A stretch of DNA of 64,000 bases from Actinomycetota bacterium. GTDB lineage: Bacteria > Actinomycetota > Acidimicrobiia > Acidimicrobiales > Iamiaceae. The notes under the pieces are model-generated. The model worked only from the letters and a program-made list of their open reading frames with translations. It was not told the DNA's origin and made no database searches. Positions 52,614-61,017 of this stretch are shown piece after piece. Within the stretch, counting starts at the first letter, position 1, and each line of letters begins with the position of its first letter. The translations under genes were made by a program, and so were the position numbers. The stretch lies in the NCBI GenBank assembly GCA_019639075.1, contig JAHBSO010000006.1, positions 78,101-142,100 of the forward strand, in the 5' to 3' direction.

Positions 52614-52756
52614 CGGTTCACCTCTCGTCCCTTCCATCCGTTCCCGGCGCCAATCTTGGCGCGGCCGGGGGTGCGTCCCGTGATCGCGGCGCCGGCCGGG
52701 TCGCCGCCGGGTCGGCGTGGCACGCTGGGGTCGACGAGCGATGGGGGACGGACGAC

Positions 52757-53647
52757 GTGGGCGCGACGATCGGGATCGACGTGGGGGACGCGGTGGCCGA
52801 GGCACCGCTGCACCCGTGGAACGACGGGTACGAGCCGCCGGCGGTGGACGGCGAGCGGCCGCTGCGCCGGCTCACCCGTGCGCAGGTCGCCTCCTACCGG
52901 GCCGACGGCTACGTGCTCGTCGACGACCTGTTCGACCCGGTCAGGCTGGCCGCGGTGGCCGCGGAGATCGACCCGCACGAGCGGCGCATCAACGAGCTGC
53001 TCCACCAGCTCGGTGGGCGGCTCTCGGTGGCTGCCGCCGACGCGCTCACCGTGACGCTGCACCTGTCGACCTTCGCCCCGGGGTGCCGGGCGCTGGCCTA
53101 CGACCCGGTGGTGGCCGACCTGTGCCACGACCTGATCGGTCCCGACGTCCGCCTCTACTGGGACCAGGCGGTCTACAAGCTGCCGCACAACCCCGACGTC
53201 GTCCCGTGGCACCAGGACAACGGCTACGCCTACGTCGACCCGCAGGACTACCTCACGATCTGGGTGCCGCTCGTCGACGCCACGCTCGACAACGGCACGG
53301 TGTGGGTGGTGCCGGGCGGCCATCGCCGGGGCACGCTCGTGCACGAGGACGACGGACTGGGCCAGCGGTGCCTGCCCGAGTCGACCGAAGGGGCGGTCGC
53401 GGTCGAGGTGCCGGCCGGGTCCGCGGTGGCGTTCTCGTCGCTCACGCCCCACCGCACCGGTCCGAACGTCACCGGCGAGGTCCGCAGCGCCTACATCCTC
53501 CAGTACGCGCCCGACGGTGCCGCGGTGCTGGAGGGCGATCCGCGATCGGCGCCGTCGCGCCGGGTGCCGGCGTCGGACCCGCTGCGACAGCACCCGATCG
53601 TGGTCGGCGGTGCGCCGGTGGCGCCGCCCCCGCGCGCCGACGCCTGA
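52757..53647 (+). CDS. phytanoyl-CoA dioxygenase (PhyH) family Fe(II)/2-oxoglutarate oxygenase
   Basis: A 296-residue PhyH protein. The facial triad is visible: His152-x-Asp154 in PWHQDNGYAY and distal His232 in LTPHRTGPN, with the Arg that would hold 2-oxoglutarate next to it. VVPGGHRRGTL is typical of the family. It hydroxylates an unknown lipid-like or small substrate. GTG 52757 has GGGGGACGG upstream; longer frames lack a better start. It precedes the SMP-30 gene by 25 nt. Confidence 0.85.
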   Translation: MGATIGIDVGDAVAEAPLHPWNDGYEPPAVDGERPLRRLTRAQVASYRADGYVLVDDLFDPVRLAAVAAEIDPHERRINELLHQLGGRLSVAAADALTVTLHLSTFAPGCRALAYDPVVADLCHDLIGPDVRLYWDQAVYKLPHNPDVVPWHQDNGYAYVDPQDYLTIWVPLVDATLDNGTVWVVPGGHRRGTLVHEDDGLGQRCLPESTEGAVAVEVPAGSAVAFSSLTPHRTGPNVTGEVRSAYILQYAPDGAAVLEGDPRSAPSRRVPASDPLRQHPIVVGGAPVAPPPRADA

Positions 53648-53660
53648 TCCGGTCGGCTGG

Positions 53661-53666
53661 TAGACC
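53661..53666 (+). promoter_or_regulatory. -10-like hexamer of the SMP-30 gene
   Basis: TAGACC ends 6 nt before ATG 53673 and no Shine-Dalgarno is present. It deviates from TAnnnT at the last base. Confidence 0.35.
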
Positions 53667-53672
53667 CGGGCC

Positions 53673-54635
53673 ATGGCCGCTCCCCACGTCACCCGCACCG
53701 TCGAACCGCAGGGCCTCCGGGTGGTGACCTCGGGGCTCGCCTTCCCGGAGGGGCCGGTGGCGATGGCCGACGGGTCGGTGGTCCTGACCGAGATCGCCGG
53801 TGGCCGGTTGACCCGGGTGGCGCCCGACGGATCGACGTCGGTGGTGGCCGAGACCGGTGGCGGACCGAACGGTCTCGCGCTCGGTCCCGACGGCGCCTGG
53901 TACGTGACGAACAACGGTGGCTGCTTCGACTGGCACGACGTGATGGGCCTGACGTTCCCGGGCACGCCCCCGCCGGCGACCTATCCAGGGCACGGTTCGC
54001 TCCAGCGGGTCGACCCGGGCACCGGTGAGGTCACCGTGCTGGCCACCGGGTGCGACGGCGTCCCGCTGCGGGCCCCGAACGACCTCGTCGTCGACGTCGA
54101 CGGCGGCATCTGGTTCACCGACCACGGGGTGCGCGAGGAGCGCTCGTCGGACCGCACCGGGTTCTTCTGGTGCCGGGCCGACGGGTCCGACCTGGTCGAG
54201 GTCGCGGTGCTCGACGCCCCCAACGGCATCGGGATCTCGCCGGACGGATCCCGGGTCTACGTGGCCGAGACCCACACCGGTCGGCTGTGGGGCTGGAACG
54301 TGGACGGTCCGGGCGAGGTCTCGGGGGCCGGCCTGCTCGCACCGAAGGGGGCGGAGCTGGTCGGCGATCCCGGTGGCGGTCTCATGTTCGACTCGCTGGC
54401 GGTGGACGGCGAGGGTTGGATCTGCGTCGCCGGGCTCGGCATGGCCCCGGGGATCTTCGCCTTCTCGCCCGACGGTTCCGAGGTCGAGCACTTCCCGACG
54501 GCCGATCCCATCACCACGAACATCTGCTTCGGCGGTGAGGACGGCCGCACCGCGTTCGTCACCCTGTCGGGCACCGGCCAGCTCGTCGCCTTCGACTGGC
54601 CCCGCCCCGGCGGCACCCTCGCCTTCTCCGCCTGA
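53673..54635 (+). CDS. SMP-30/gluconolactonase/LRE family protein
   Basis: A 320-residue six-bladed beta-propeller. The metal-site Glu is near the start (LAFPEGPVAMADGS), Asn/Asp ligands occur in GGGPNGLALGPDG, RAPNDLVVDVDGGIWFTDHG and DAPNGIGISPDGSRVYVAE. Members hydrolyse lactones with Ca2+ or Zn2+; this one could open a lactone produced by the adjacent oxygenases. No signal peptide is seen. Confidence 0.87.
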   Translation: MAAPHVTRTVEPQGLRVVTSGLAFPEGPVAMADGSVVLTEIAGGRLTRVAPDGSTSVVAETGGGPNGLALGPDGAWYVTNNGGCFDWHDVMGLTFPGTPPPATYPGHGSLQRVDPGTGEVTVLATGCDGVPLRAPNDLVVDVDGGIWFTDHGVREERSSDRTGFFWCRADGSDLVEVAVLDAPNGIGISPDGSRVYVAETHTGRLWGWNVDGPGEVSGAGLLAPKGAELVGDPGGGLMFDSLAVDGEGWICVAGLGMAPGIFAFSPDGSEVEHFPTADPITTNICFGGEDGRTAFVTLSGTGQLVAFDWPRPGGTLAFSA

Positions 54636-54663
54636 CTTCCCGCGGCGGGGTGGTGGGGGATGA

Positions 54664-54688
54664 TCTAACGTCTGCGTCAACTCCGGGG
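54664..54688 (+). promoter_or_regulatory. promoter/operator motif shared with 59743-59767
   Basis: The sequence begins TCTAACG and contains TAACG-TCTG-CGTCA (54666-54679), an imperfect palindrome, ending in GGGG. It matches 18 of 25 bases at 59743-59767. TAACGT could also be the -10 of the P450/CoA-transferase operon. Confidence 0.5.
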
Positions 54689-54734
54689 GAGGCCGCTCCG
54701 ATCCCGGAGGTCGGACCGCGACGAAGGGGACGGC

Positions 54735-55943
54735 ATGACGGACCTGAGCGCCATGGGGGGCGACACCAGCCCGGAAGACCTCGCGAACCCGCAGCCGCTG
54801 TTCCGGCTCCTGCGCGAGGCGGGGCCGGCCATCGACCTGGCCGGTGAGGCCGACGACGGGTCGGTGGGCCTCGACGCCGGGTCCGGCAGCGGGCTCGTGG
54901 TCATCGGCGGCGACGCCGAGGTGCGCCACGTGCTCGCCAGCCCGGAGATCTTCAGCTCGGGCATCGACGCCGTCGCCATCGGCCAGGTGCGACCGCTGAT
55001 CCCGCTCCAGATCGACCCCCCGAACCACAAGAACTACCGCAAGCTGCTCGACCCGATCTTCGCCCCGCGCAACGTCGCGCTCCTCGAGGACCGGACCCGT
55101 CAGCTCGCCAAGGACCTGATCGGGCCGCTGGTCGACCAGGGCCGGTGCCACTTCCACGAGGCCGTCGCCGAGCCGTTCCCCACCACCGTCTTCCTCCAGC
55201 TGCTCGGCCTGCCCGTGTCGCGGGCCAAGGAGTTCATCGCGCTGAAGGACGGCATCATCCGCCCGCCGGTGGAGACCTCGGCCGAGCGCGTCGCCTACAC
55301 CCGCGAGGTCGGCACGAAGATCTACGCCGTCCTGCAGGAGGCGATCGACGAGCGGCAGCGGGAACGGCAGGACGACTTCCTGTCGATGTTCCTCGACGCC
55401 GAGGTCGACGGTCAGCGACTCACCGAGGAGGACGTGCTCGACATCGGCTACCTCTTCTTCCTGGCCGGGCTCGACACGGTGACCGCGTCGCTCGACTGCA
55501 TGGTCGCCTACCTCGCGAACCACCCCGAGCAGCGGGCGCGCCTGGTCGAGGACCCGGCCATGATCCCGCGGGCCGTCGAGGAGCTGCTCCGCTGGGAATC
55601 CCCGGTCCAGGCCGTGATCCGGGTGACCACCGAGGACACCGAGATCGGCGGCTGCCCGATCGCCAAGGGTCGGGCCGTCGCCACGATGCTGGCGTCGGCC
55701 AACACCGACGAGGCGGCGTGGGAGCAGGTCGACGAGGTCGACTTCGACCGCGAGGTGAACCGCCACATCGCGTTCGGCGCCGGCGTGCACCGCTGCCTCG
55801 GGTCCCACCTCGCCCGCATGGAGCTGCGGGTGGCGCTGGAGGAGTGGCACGCGGCGGTCCCGGACTACCGGGTGCCCGACGGTCTCCAGCTCCTCTACTC
55901 GCAGGGCCTCCGGTCGATCGACAACCTGGAGCTCGAGTGGTGA
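54735..55943 (+). CDS. cytochrome P450 (soluble bacterial class I)
   Basis: A 402-residue P450 of the CYP125/107-like size class. I-helix [11 protein letters not shown], ExxR Glu283-L-L-Arg286 and heme loop [14 protein letters not shown] (Cys354) are all intact. It needs ferredoxin and ferredoxin reductase, not seen here. ATG 54735 has AAGGGGA upstream. Its TGA overlaps the CoA-transferase GTG, so hydroxylation and CoA transfer act on the same or successive substrates. Confidence 0.92.
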   Translation: MTDLSAMGGDTSPEDLANPQPLFRLLREAGPAIDLAGEADDGSVGLDAGSGSGLVVIGGDAEVRHVLASPEIFSSGIDAVAIGQVRPLIPLQIDPPNHKNYRKLLDPIFAPRNVALLEDRTRQLAKDLIGPLVDQGRCHFHEAVAEPFPTTVFLQLLGLPVSRAKEFIALKDGIIRPPVETSAERVAYTREVGTKIYAVLQEAIDERQRERQDDFLSMFLDAEVDGQRLTEEDVLDIGYLFFLAGLDTVTASLDCMVAYLANHPEQRARLVEDPAMIPRAVEELLRWESPVQAVIRVTTEDTEIGGCPIAKGRAVATMLASANTDEAAWEQVDEVDFDREVNRHIAFGAGVHRCLGSHLARMELRVALEEWHAAVPDYRVPDGLQLLYSQGLRSIDNLELEW

Positions 55944-57163
55944 ACGGCGACGGGCCCCTGGCCGGCATCCGCGTGATCGAGGTCGCGAGCTGGATGTTCG
56001 TGCCCAGCGCGGGGTCGGTGCTCGTCGACTGGGGCGCGGACGTCATCAAGGTCGAGCACCCCGAGACCGGCGACCCGCAGCGGGGGCTCGTCACCTCCGG
56101 CCTCCTCCCGGGCGGGAAGGATGCGGTCAACTTCATGATGGAGCAGCCCAACCGGGGCAAGCGCTCCGTGGGGATCGACCTCTCCACGCCCGCCGGCCGC
56201 GAGGTGCTGTTCGACCTGGTGCGCACCGCCGACGTGTTCCTCACGAACTACCTGCCCCACGTGCGCGCCAAGCTCGGCATCGACGTCGAGGACCTCCGCG
56301 CCGTGAACCCGTCGCTGGTGATCGCCCGGGGTTCGGGGACGGGTCCGAAGGGCCCCGAGGCCCACAAGGGCGGCTACGACGCGGCGGCCTTCTGGGCCCG
56401 CGGCGGTGTCGGCATGACGATGCCCGAGGTGAACGGGTGGCCGCCGAGCCAGCCGACGCCGGCCTTCGGCGACGTGGTCGCCGGCAACGCCACCGCCGGC
56501 GCGATCGCCGCAGCCCTGCTGAAGCGGGAGCGCACCGGGGAGGCCAGCGTCGTCGACGTGTCGCTGCTCGGGACGGCGATGTGGCAGATCTCGCCGATGG
56601 TCATCGCCAGCCGCCTCTTCGGGTTCTCGAAGATCCCGCAGGGCGACCGGAGCCGGGCACCGAACCCGGGGGTCGGCACGTACCGGACGTCCGACGACCG
56701 CTACATCGCGCTGATCCTCCTCCAGTCCGACAAGCACTGGACCGACTTCGTCGAGCGACTCGAGCGTCCGTGGCTGGCCACCGACGAGCGGTTCGTCGAC
56801 GCCGCCGCCCGGGCCGAGCACTCGGCCGCCTGCATCGAGCAGCTCGACGAGGCGTTCGGGTCCCACCCGCTGTCGCACTGGACCGAGGCCTTCGCCGACT
56901 TCGAGGGCGTGTGGGCGCCGTTCCAGACGCTCGACGAGCTCTACGAGGACCCGCAGGTCGCGGCCAACGGCTACCTGCCGACCATGACCGCGGGCAACGG
57001 GCAGGAGGTCCAGCTCGTGGCCAACCCGGCGATGTTCGACGAGACGCCGGTGTCGGTCGAGCGGGCGCCGGAGCACGGCGAGCACACCGAACTGGTGCTC
57101 ATGGAGGCCGGCTACGACTGGGACCGCATCACCGCCCTCAAGGAGTCCGGCGCCATCCTCTGA
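55940..57163 (+). CDS. CaiB/BaiF class III CoA-transferase
   Basis: A 407-residue family III CoA-transferase. Signatures: [36 protein letters not shown] at the start, [18 protein letters not shown], and [15 protein letters not shown], whose Asp is the predicted catalytic carboxylate. It transfers CoA between carboxylates without ATP. It is translationally coupled to the P450 (GTGA) and ends before a family B repeat array that separates it from the convergent acyl-CoA dehydrogenase. Confidence 0.9.
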   Translation: MNGDGPLAGIRVIEVASWMFVPSAGSVLVDWGADVIKVEHPETGDPQRGLVTSGLLPGGKDAVNFMMEQPNRGKRSVGIDLSTPAGREVLFDLVRTADVFLTNYLPHVRAKLGIDVEDLRAVNPSLVIARGSGTGPKGPEAHKGGYDAAAFWARGGVGMTMPEVNGWPPSQPTPAFGDVVAGNATAGAIAAALLKRERTGEASVVDVSLLGTAMWQISPMVIASRLFGFSKIPQGDRSRAPNPGVGTYRTSDDRYIALILLQSDKHWTDFVERLERPWLATDERFVDAAARAEHSAACIEQLDEAFGSHPLSHWTEAFADFEGVWAPFQTLDELYEDPQVAANGYLPTMTAGNGQEVQLVANPAMFDETPVSVERAPEHGEHTELVLMEAGYDWDRITALKESGAIL

Positions 57164-57168
57164 CCGAC

Positions 57169-57324
57169 CTTTCGACTGCACTCCGCTGGCGCTCCGTTCC
57201 GCTCAAGGATCGGAAAGGTGCTTCGCCCGTCCTTGTGCCTTTCGACTGCACTCCGCTGGCGCTCCGTTCCGCTCAAGGATCGGTGGTGCATCTGTTCCTT
57301 GAGCGAGCGGAGCGAGTCGAAAGG
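57169..57324. repeat. family B repeats: two direct copies and one inverted copy
   Basis: Copies at 57169-57213 and 57239-57283 are identical over 45 bp (start CTTTCGACTGCACTCCGC, end CAAGGATCGG). An inverted partner at 57298-57324 (CCTTGAGCGAGCGGAGCGAG and on) can pair with either. The array fills the junction of two convergent operons and probably terminates both. The core is shared with 6601-6724. Confidence 0.75.
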
Positions 57325-57338
57325 CGGCCGCAGGCCGC

Positions 57339-58589
57339 TCAGCGGGAACCGTGGCGGACGTCCTTGTAGGGGACGTCGCGGTCGGCCGCGGCCTCACGGG
57401 GCAGGCCCAGCACCCGTTCGCTGATGATGTTGCGCTGGATCTCGTTGGACCCGCCGCCGAGGGCGATCCCCTGTCGGCCGAGCGTGGCCCGCCCGATGCC
57501 CGCCGCGATCTCCGTCGCACCCTCGGCGTCGGCCGGCCAGACCACGGCCTCCGGTCCGGCGAGAGTCAGCGCGATCTCGACCCGGCGGGCCTGGTTCGTC
57601 GCCGTGAACAGCTTCATCAGCGAACCGGCCGGAGCGGGCAGCGCGCCGGACCGGAGCCCGCCGGTCACCCGCTCGACGAGGTGGCGGGCGACGAGGCGCC
57701 GGGCGTGCGACTCGGCCAGCAGGCGTCGGGCGTCGGTGTCGCCGGCCAACCCGCGGGCCCGGAGCAGGTCGATGAGGTCGTTGTCGTCGCCCCCGCCGCC
57801 GCCGTGTCCGACCGATCGTCCCGAGGTGTACTGCGAGCCGCCGCCGACCGCCATGCGTTCGTGGACGAGGAGGCGGGTGGCGACGGTCCACCCGTCGTCG
57901 ACCTCGCCGATCACGTTCTCGACCGGGATCTCGACGTCGTCGAAGAACTCCTGGCAGAACTCCATGCTCCCGTCGACCTGGCGGATCTGCTCGACGGTCA
58001 CCCCCGGGTGGTGGATCGGCAGGAGGAACATGGTGAGTCCCCGGTGCTTCGGGACATCCCAGTTCGTGCGGGCGAGGCACATCGAGAACTGGGCCGCGTA
58101 GGCGCCGGACGACCAGATCTTGGAGCCGTTGAGGATGAAGACGTCGCCGTCTCGGTCGGCGCGGGTCCGCACCCCGGCGAGGTCGGACCCGCCCGACGGC
58201 TCGGAGAGGAACTGGACCCAACGCTCCTCGCCCCGCAGGATCGCCGGGAGGTGGCGCGCCTTCTGCTCGTGGGAACCGAAGTCGACGAGCGTCGCGGCCA
58301 GGATGCCGAGCGTGGGGACGTTGAGCGAGTACGGCATGTCGTAGGGCACGACCTCGCCGTTGAACGCCACCTGGTGCGCGGGGGTGAGCCCGAGGCCGCC
58401 GTAGTCGGCGGGGAAGCAGATGCCGGCGAAGCCGCCGTCCCAGAGGCGTCGTTGGAGCTGGTCCTCGACGGTGCGCCGCTCGTCGGTCCGGTCGAAGTAG
58501 GCGTCGATGTTCGGGGGCATGTTCGCGGCGAGCCAGACCCGGGCCCGTTCGCGGAAGTCCTCGACCGGTTCGAGGTCGTCGGTGCTCAC
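57339..58589 (-). CDS. acyl-CoA dehydrogenase
   Basis: A 416-residue FAD acyl-CoA dehydrogenase. GFAGICFPADYGGLGLTP, the FAD-contact FLSEPSGGSDLAGVRTRA, NGSKIWSSGAYAAQ, and the C-terminal GGGSNEIQRNIISERVLGLP are family signatures. A Gly-rich insert GHGGGGGDDND (near residue 265) is unusual. Paired with the next gene by a GTGA overlap, the two may form a heteromer, as FadE pairs for steroid-type substrates do. Confidence 0.9.
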   Translation of the reverse strand: MSTDDLEPVEDFRERARVWLAANMPPNIDAYFDRTDERRTVEDQLQRRLWDGGFAGICFPADYGGLGLTPAHQVAFNGEVVPYDMPYSLNVPTLGILAATLVDFGSHEQKARHLPAILRGEERWVQFLSEPSGGSDLAGVRTRADRDGDVFILNGSKIWSSGAYAAQFSMCLARTNWDVPKHRGLTMFLLPIHHPGVTVEQIRQVDGSMEFCQEFFDDVEIPVENVIGEVDDGWTVATRLLVHERMAVGGGSQYTSGRSVGHGGGGGDDNDLIDLLRARGLAGDTDARRLLAESHARRLVARHLVERVTGGLRSGALPAPAGSLMKLFTATNQARRVEIALTLAGPEAVVWPADAEGATEIAAGIGRATLGRQGIALGGGSNEIQRNIISERVLGLPREAAADRDVPYKDVRHGSR

Positions 58590-59695
58590 GATGCGGCCCC
58601 CAGGAGCAGGTCGGCGATGCGGTCGGCGTGGTCCTCGGGCGTGCCGTGGGTGGCCCGGTCGACGGTGACCCGCCGCAGGTACAGGTGCAGGTCGTGCTCC
58701 CACGTGACGCCGATGCCGCCGTGGAGCTGGATGCAGTCCTGCACCAGCTCGGTGGCGTGGGTGCCGAGCCAGGTCTGGGCGACCGACGCGAGGTCGGCGG
58801 CCTCGTCGGTCCGGTCGGCGACGGCCCGCGCTGCCGCGGTGGTGATGGCGTGACAGGTCTCGACGGTGAGCTTGTGCTCGGCGAGGCGGTGCTTGAGCGC
58901 CTGGTAGGAGGCCAGGGGGCGTCCCATGCTGTAGCGGTCGCCGAGGTACTCGACGGTCATGGTGAACACCTGGTCGATCGCTCCGGCGACCTCGGCGCAC
59001 TGGAGGACGGCGGCCACCTGCACCTGCCGTTCGATCGCGTCGTCCGCGCTCGCGTCGTCGCCCACCCGCTGGTCGGGTGCGACGGCCACGCCGTCGAGGT
59101 CGATCGAGGCGAAGCGGCGGACGAGGTCGAGGCCGCCGAGCGGGGTGATGGTCATCCCGTCGGTGGTCGTCGGGAGCAGCGCCTGGCCGGTCGTGCCGTC
59201 CCGGTCGACGAACGTGACGAGGACGTGGTCGGCCTGGGCGGCGGCCTCGACGATCGGGATGCGTCCGGTCAGCACGGTCCGATCGCCGTCGACGTCGGCG
59301 GTGACCGGCATCGGGCCGGCCCAGGCCGCGATCGCCGTGCCGTCGAGCAGCCCGGGGAGCACCTCGGCCCGCAGTCGTTCGCCGGCCGACCGGCTGATCG
59401 CCTCGGCGACCACGTTGACCGGCAGCAGGGGACCGGGGGCGACCGACCGGCCGAACTCCTCGGCGACCAGCGCGAGGTCGCACACGCCGCGACCGGAGAC
59501 GGACCCACCGCCGTCGGCTTCGGCCACGAGGAGCGAGGTCCAGCCGAGCTCGGCGCCCTTCCGCCACACGGTCGGGTCGAAGCCTCGAGGGTCGTGTTCG
59601 AGCGCCCGGACCGCGGTGGTCGGCGACTCGGCGTCGAGGAACCGCCGGGTGGTCGCGGCCAGGAGCGCCTGGTCCTCGCTCAGCTCCAGGTCCAC
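58586..59695 (-). CDS. acyl-CoA dehydrogenase, second subunit type
   Basis: A 369-residue acyl-CoA dehydrogenase. It contains LELSEDQALLAATTRRFLD, GRPLASYQALKHRLAE, and LHGGIGVTWEHDLHLYLRR, the region holding the FAD-adenine contacts. The usual SEPxxGSD in the middle is absent, as in catalytically incomplete partners of heteromeric FadE complexes. GTG 59695 is preferred to ATG 59743 because GGAGGAG precedes it. It is the first gene of the minus-strand pair and divergent from the amidohydrolase. Confidence 0.86.
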   Translation of the reverse strand: MDLELSEDQALLAATTRRFLDAESPTTAVRALEHDPRGFDPTVWRKGAELGWTSLLVAEADGGGSVSGRGVCDLALVAEEFGRSVAPGPLLPVNVVAEAISRSAGERLRAEVLPGLLDGTAIAAWAGPMPVTADVDGDRTVLTGRIPIVEAAAQADHVLVTFVDRDGTTGQALLPTTTDGMTITPLGGLDLVRRFASIDLDGVAVAPDQRVGDDASADDAIERQVQVAAVLQCAEVAGAIDQVFTMTVEYLGDRYSMGRPLASYQALKHRLAEHKLTVETCHAITTAAARAVADRTDEAADLASVAQTWLGTHATELVQDCIQLHGGIGVTWEHDLHLYLRRVTVDRATHGTPEDHADRIADLLLGAAS

Positions 59696-59742
59696 TGCTC
59701 CTCCGTTCCCCGTGCCTCGGTGCGGCGGGAAGTGTAGAGTCA

Positions 59743-59767
59743 TCTAACATTCGTGTCACTTCTGGGG
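59743..59767. promoter_or_regulatory. promoter/operator motif shared with 54664-54688
   Basis: The sequence begins TCTAACA and contains TAACA-TTCG-TGTCA (59745-59758). Against the first copy (TAACG and CGTCA) both half-sites change in a way that keeps pairing (A-T versus G-C), arguing for a palindromic protein site. It lies between the divergent dehydrogenase pair and amidohydrolase. Confidence 0.5.
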
Positions 59768-59789
59768 TGACGGTCGAAGGGAACACGCC

Positions 59790-60983
59790 ATGCCATCTCG
59801 CGAGCTCGACTTCGAGGTCTTCGACGCAGACAACCACATGTACGAGACGCCCGACGCCCTCACCCGGCATCTGCCGGAGCGGTACGCGGGCGTGATCCGG
59901 TACGTGGAGGTCGACGGGCGGACGAAGATCGCGGTCAACGGAACGATCAGCGACTACATCCCGAACCCGACCTTCGAGCGGGTGGCGGCGCCGGGGGCCC
60001 AGGAGGCGTACTTCAAGGACGGCAACCCCGAGGGCAAGAGCCGTCGCGAGATCATGGGCCGCGGGATCGACGCGCTGCCCGCCTTCCGCGAACCGGAACC
60101 GCGGCTGAAGCTGATGGACGAGCAGGGCATCGATCGGGCGCTCATGTGGCCGACGCTGGCCAGCCTCGTCGAGGAGCGGCTCCGCGACGACCCCGACGCC
60201 ACGCACGCCGTGATCCACTCCCTGAACCAGTGGATGCACGAGGAGTGGACGTTCAACTACGAGGACCGCATCTTCGCCGTGCCGGTCGTGACGCTCCCGA
60301 TCGTCGATCAGGCCATCGCCGAACTGGAGTGGGTGCTCGAGCGGGGCGCCCGGATCATCCTGATCCGCCCGGCCCCGGTGCCGGGCCTGCGGGGCAGCCG
60401 CTCGTTCGCCCTCGAGGAGTTCGACCCGTTCTGGCGCCTGGTCGAGGACGCGGGGATCGTCGTGGGCATGCACGCGTCCGACAGCGGCTACCAGCGCCAC
60501 CTCAACGAGTGGGAGGGCGTCCGCGACGGCGAGTTCACCCCCTTCCGCGGTCCGTCGGGCTTCGCGGCGATCATCGGCGGTCAGCACCGCGAGATCACCG
60601 ACACGGTCGCCTCGGCGATCGGCCACGGGCTGTGCTCCCGGTTCCCGAAGCTGAAGATCGTGCCGGTCGAGAACGGCAGCGGCTGGGTCCGGCCCCTGAT
60701 CCACGACATGGAGTCGGCGTACAAGTTCAACCCGCACCTCTTCGCCGAGGACCCGGTCGAGGTCCTGAAGCGGAACGTGTTCATCCACCCGTTCCACGAG
60801 GAGGATCCGAAGGGTCTGGTCGACGTCGTCGGGGCCGACAACGTCCTGTTCGGGTCGGACTTCCCCCATCCGGAGGGCATGAGCGACCCGATCACGTTCG
60901 TCGACGAGCTCGACGGGCTGCCCGACGCCGACGTCGCCAAGGTGATGGGTGGCAACCTCGCCCGCCTGATGGACGTCGCCTGA
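59790..60983 (+). CDS. amidohydrolase family protein
   Basis: A 397-residue TIM-barrel amidohydrolase_2 protein. The metal-site pattern FDADNHMYE at the N-terminus, VVGMHASDSGY, PVENGSGW, FIHPFHEEDP and LFGSDFPHPEG near the end fit the family. Close relatives are abundant in actinobacteria that degrade hydrophobic compounds and sit next to acyl-CoA genes, with unknown substrates. GAAGGGA precedes ATG 59790. The acyl-CoA synthetase follows 34 nt later. Confidence 0.88.
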   Translation: MPSRELDFEVFDADNHMYETPDALTRHLPERYAGVIRYVEVDGRTKIAVNGTISDYIPNPTFERVAAPGAQEAYFKDGNPEGKSRREIMGRGIDALPAFREPEPRLKLMDEQGIDRALMWPTLASLVEERLRDDPDATHAVIHSLNQWMHEEWTFNYEDRIFAVPVVTLPIVDQAIAELEWVLERGARIILIRPAPVPGLRGSRSFALEEFDPFWRLVEDAGIVVGMHASDSGYQRHLNEWEGVRDGEFTPFRGPSGFAAIIGGQHREITDTVASAIGHGLCSRFPKLKIVPVENGSGWVRPLIHDMESAYKFNPHLFAEDPVEVLKRNVFIHPFHEEDPKGLVDVVGADNVLFGSDFPHPEGMSDPITFVDELDGLPDADVAKVMGGNLARLMDVA

Positions 60984-61017
60984 ACACGGTGGCGCCGGAT
61001 CGGGCAGCGTCGCGATC

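Noticed and set aside
59696..59743. ATG 59743 as start of the second acyl-CoA dehydrogenase
   Set aside because: The extra residues (MTLHFPPHRGTGNGGA) are not family-like and GTG 59695 has a strong GGAGGAG just upstream.
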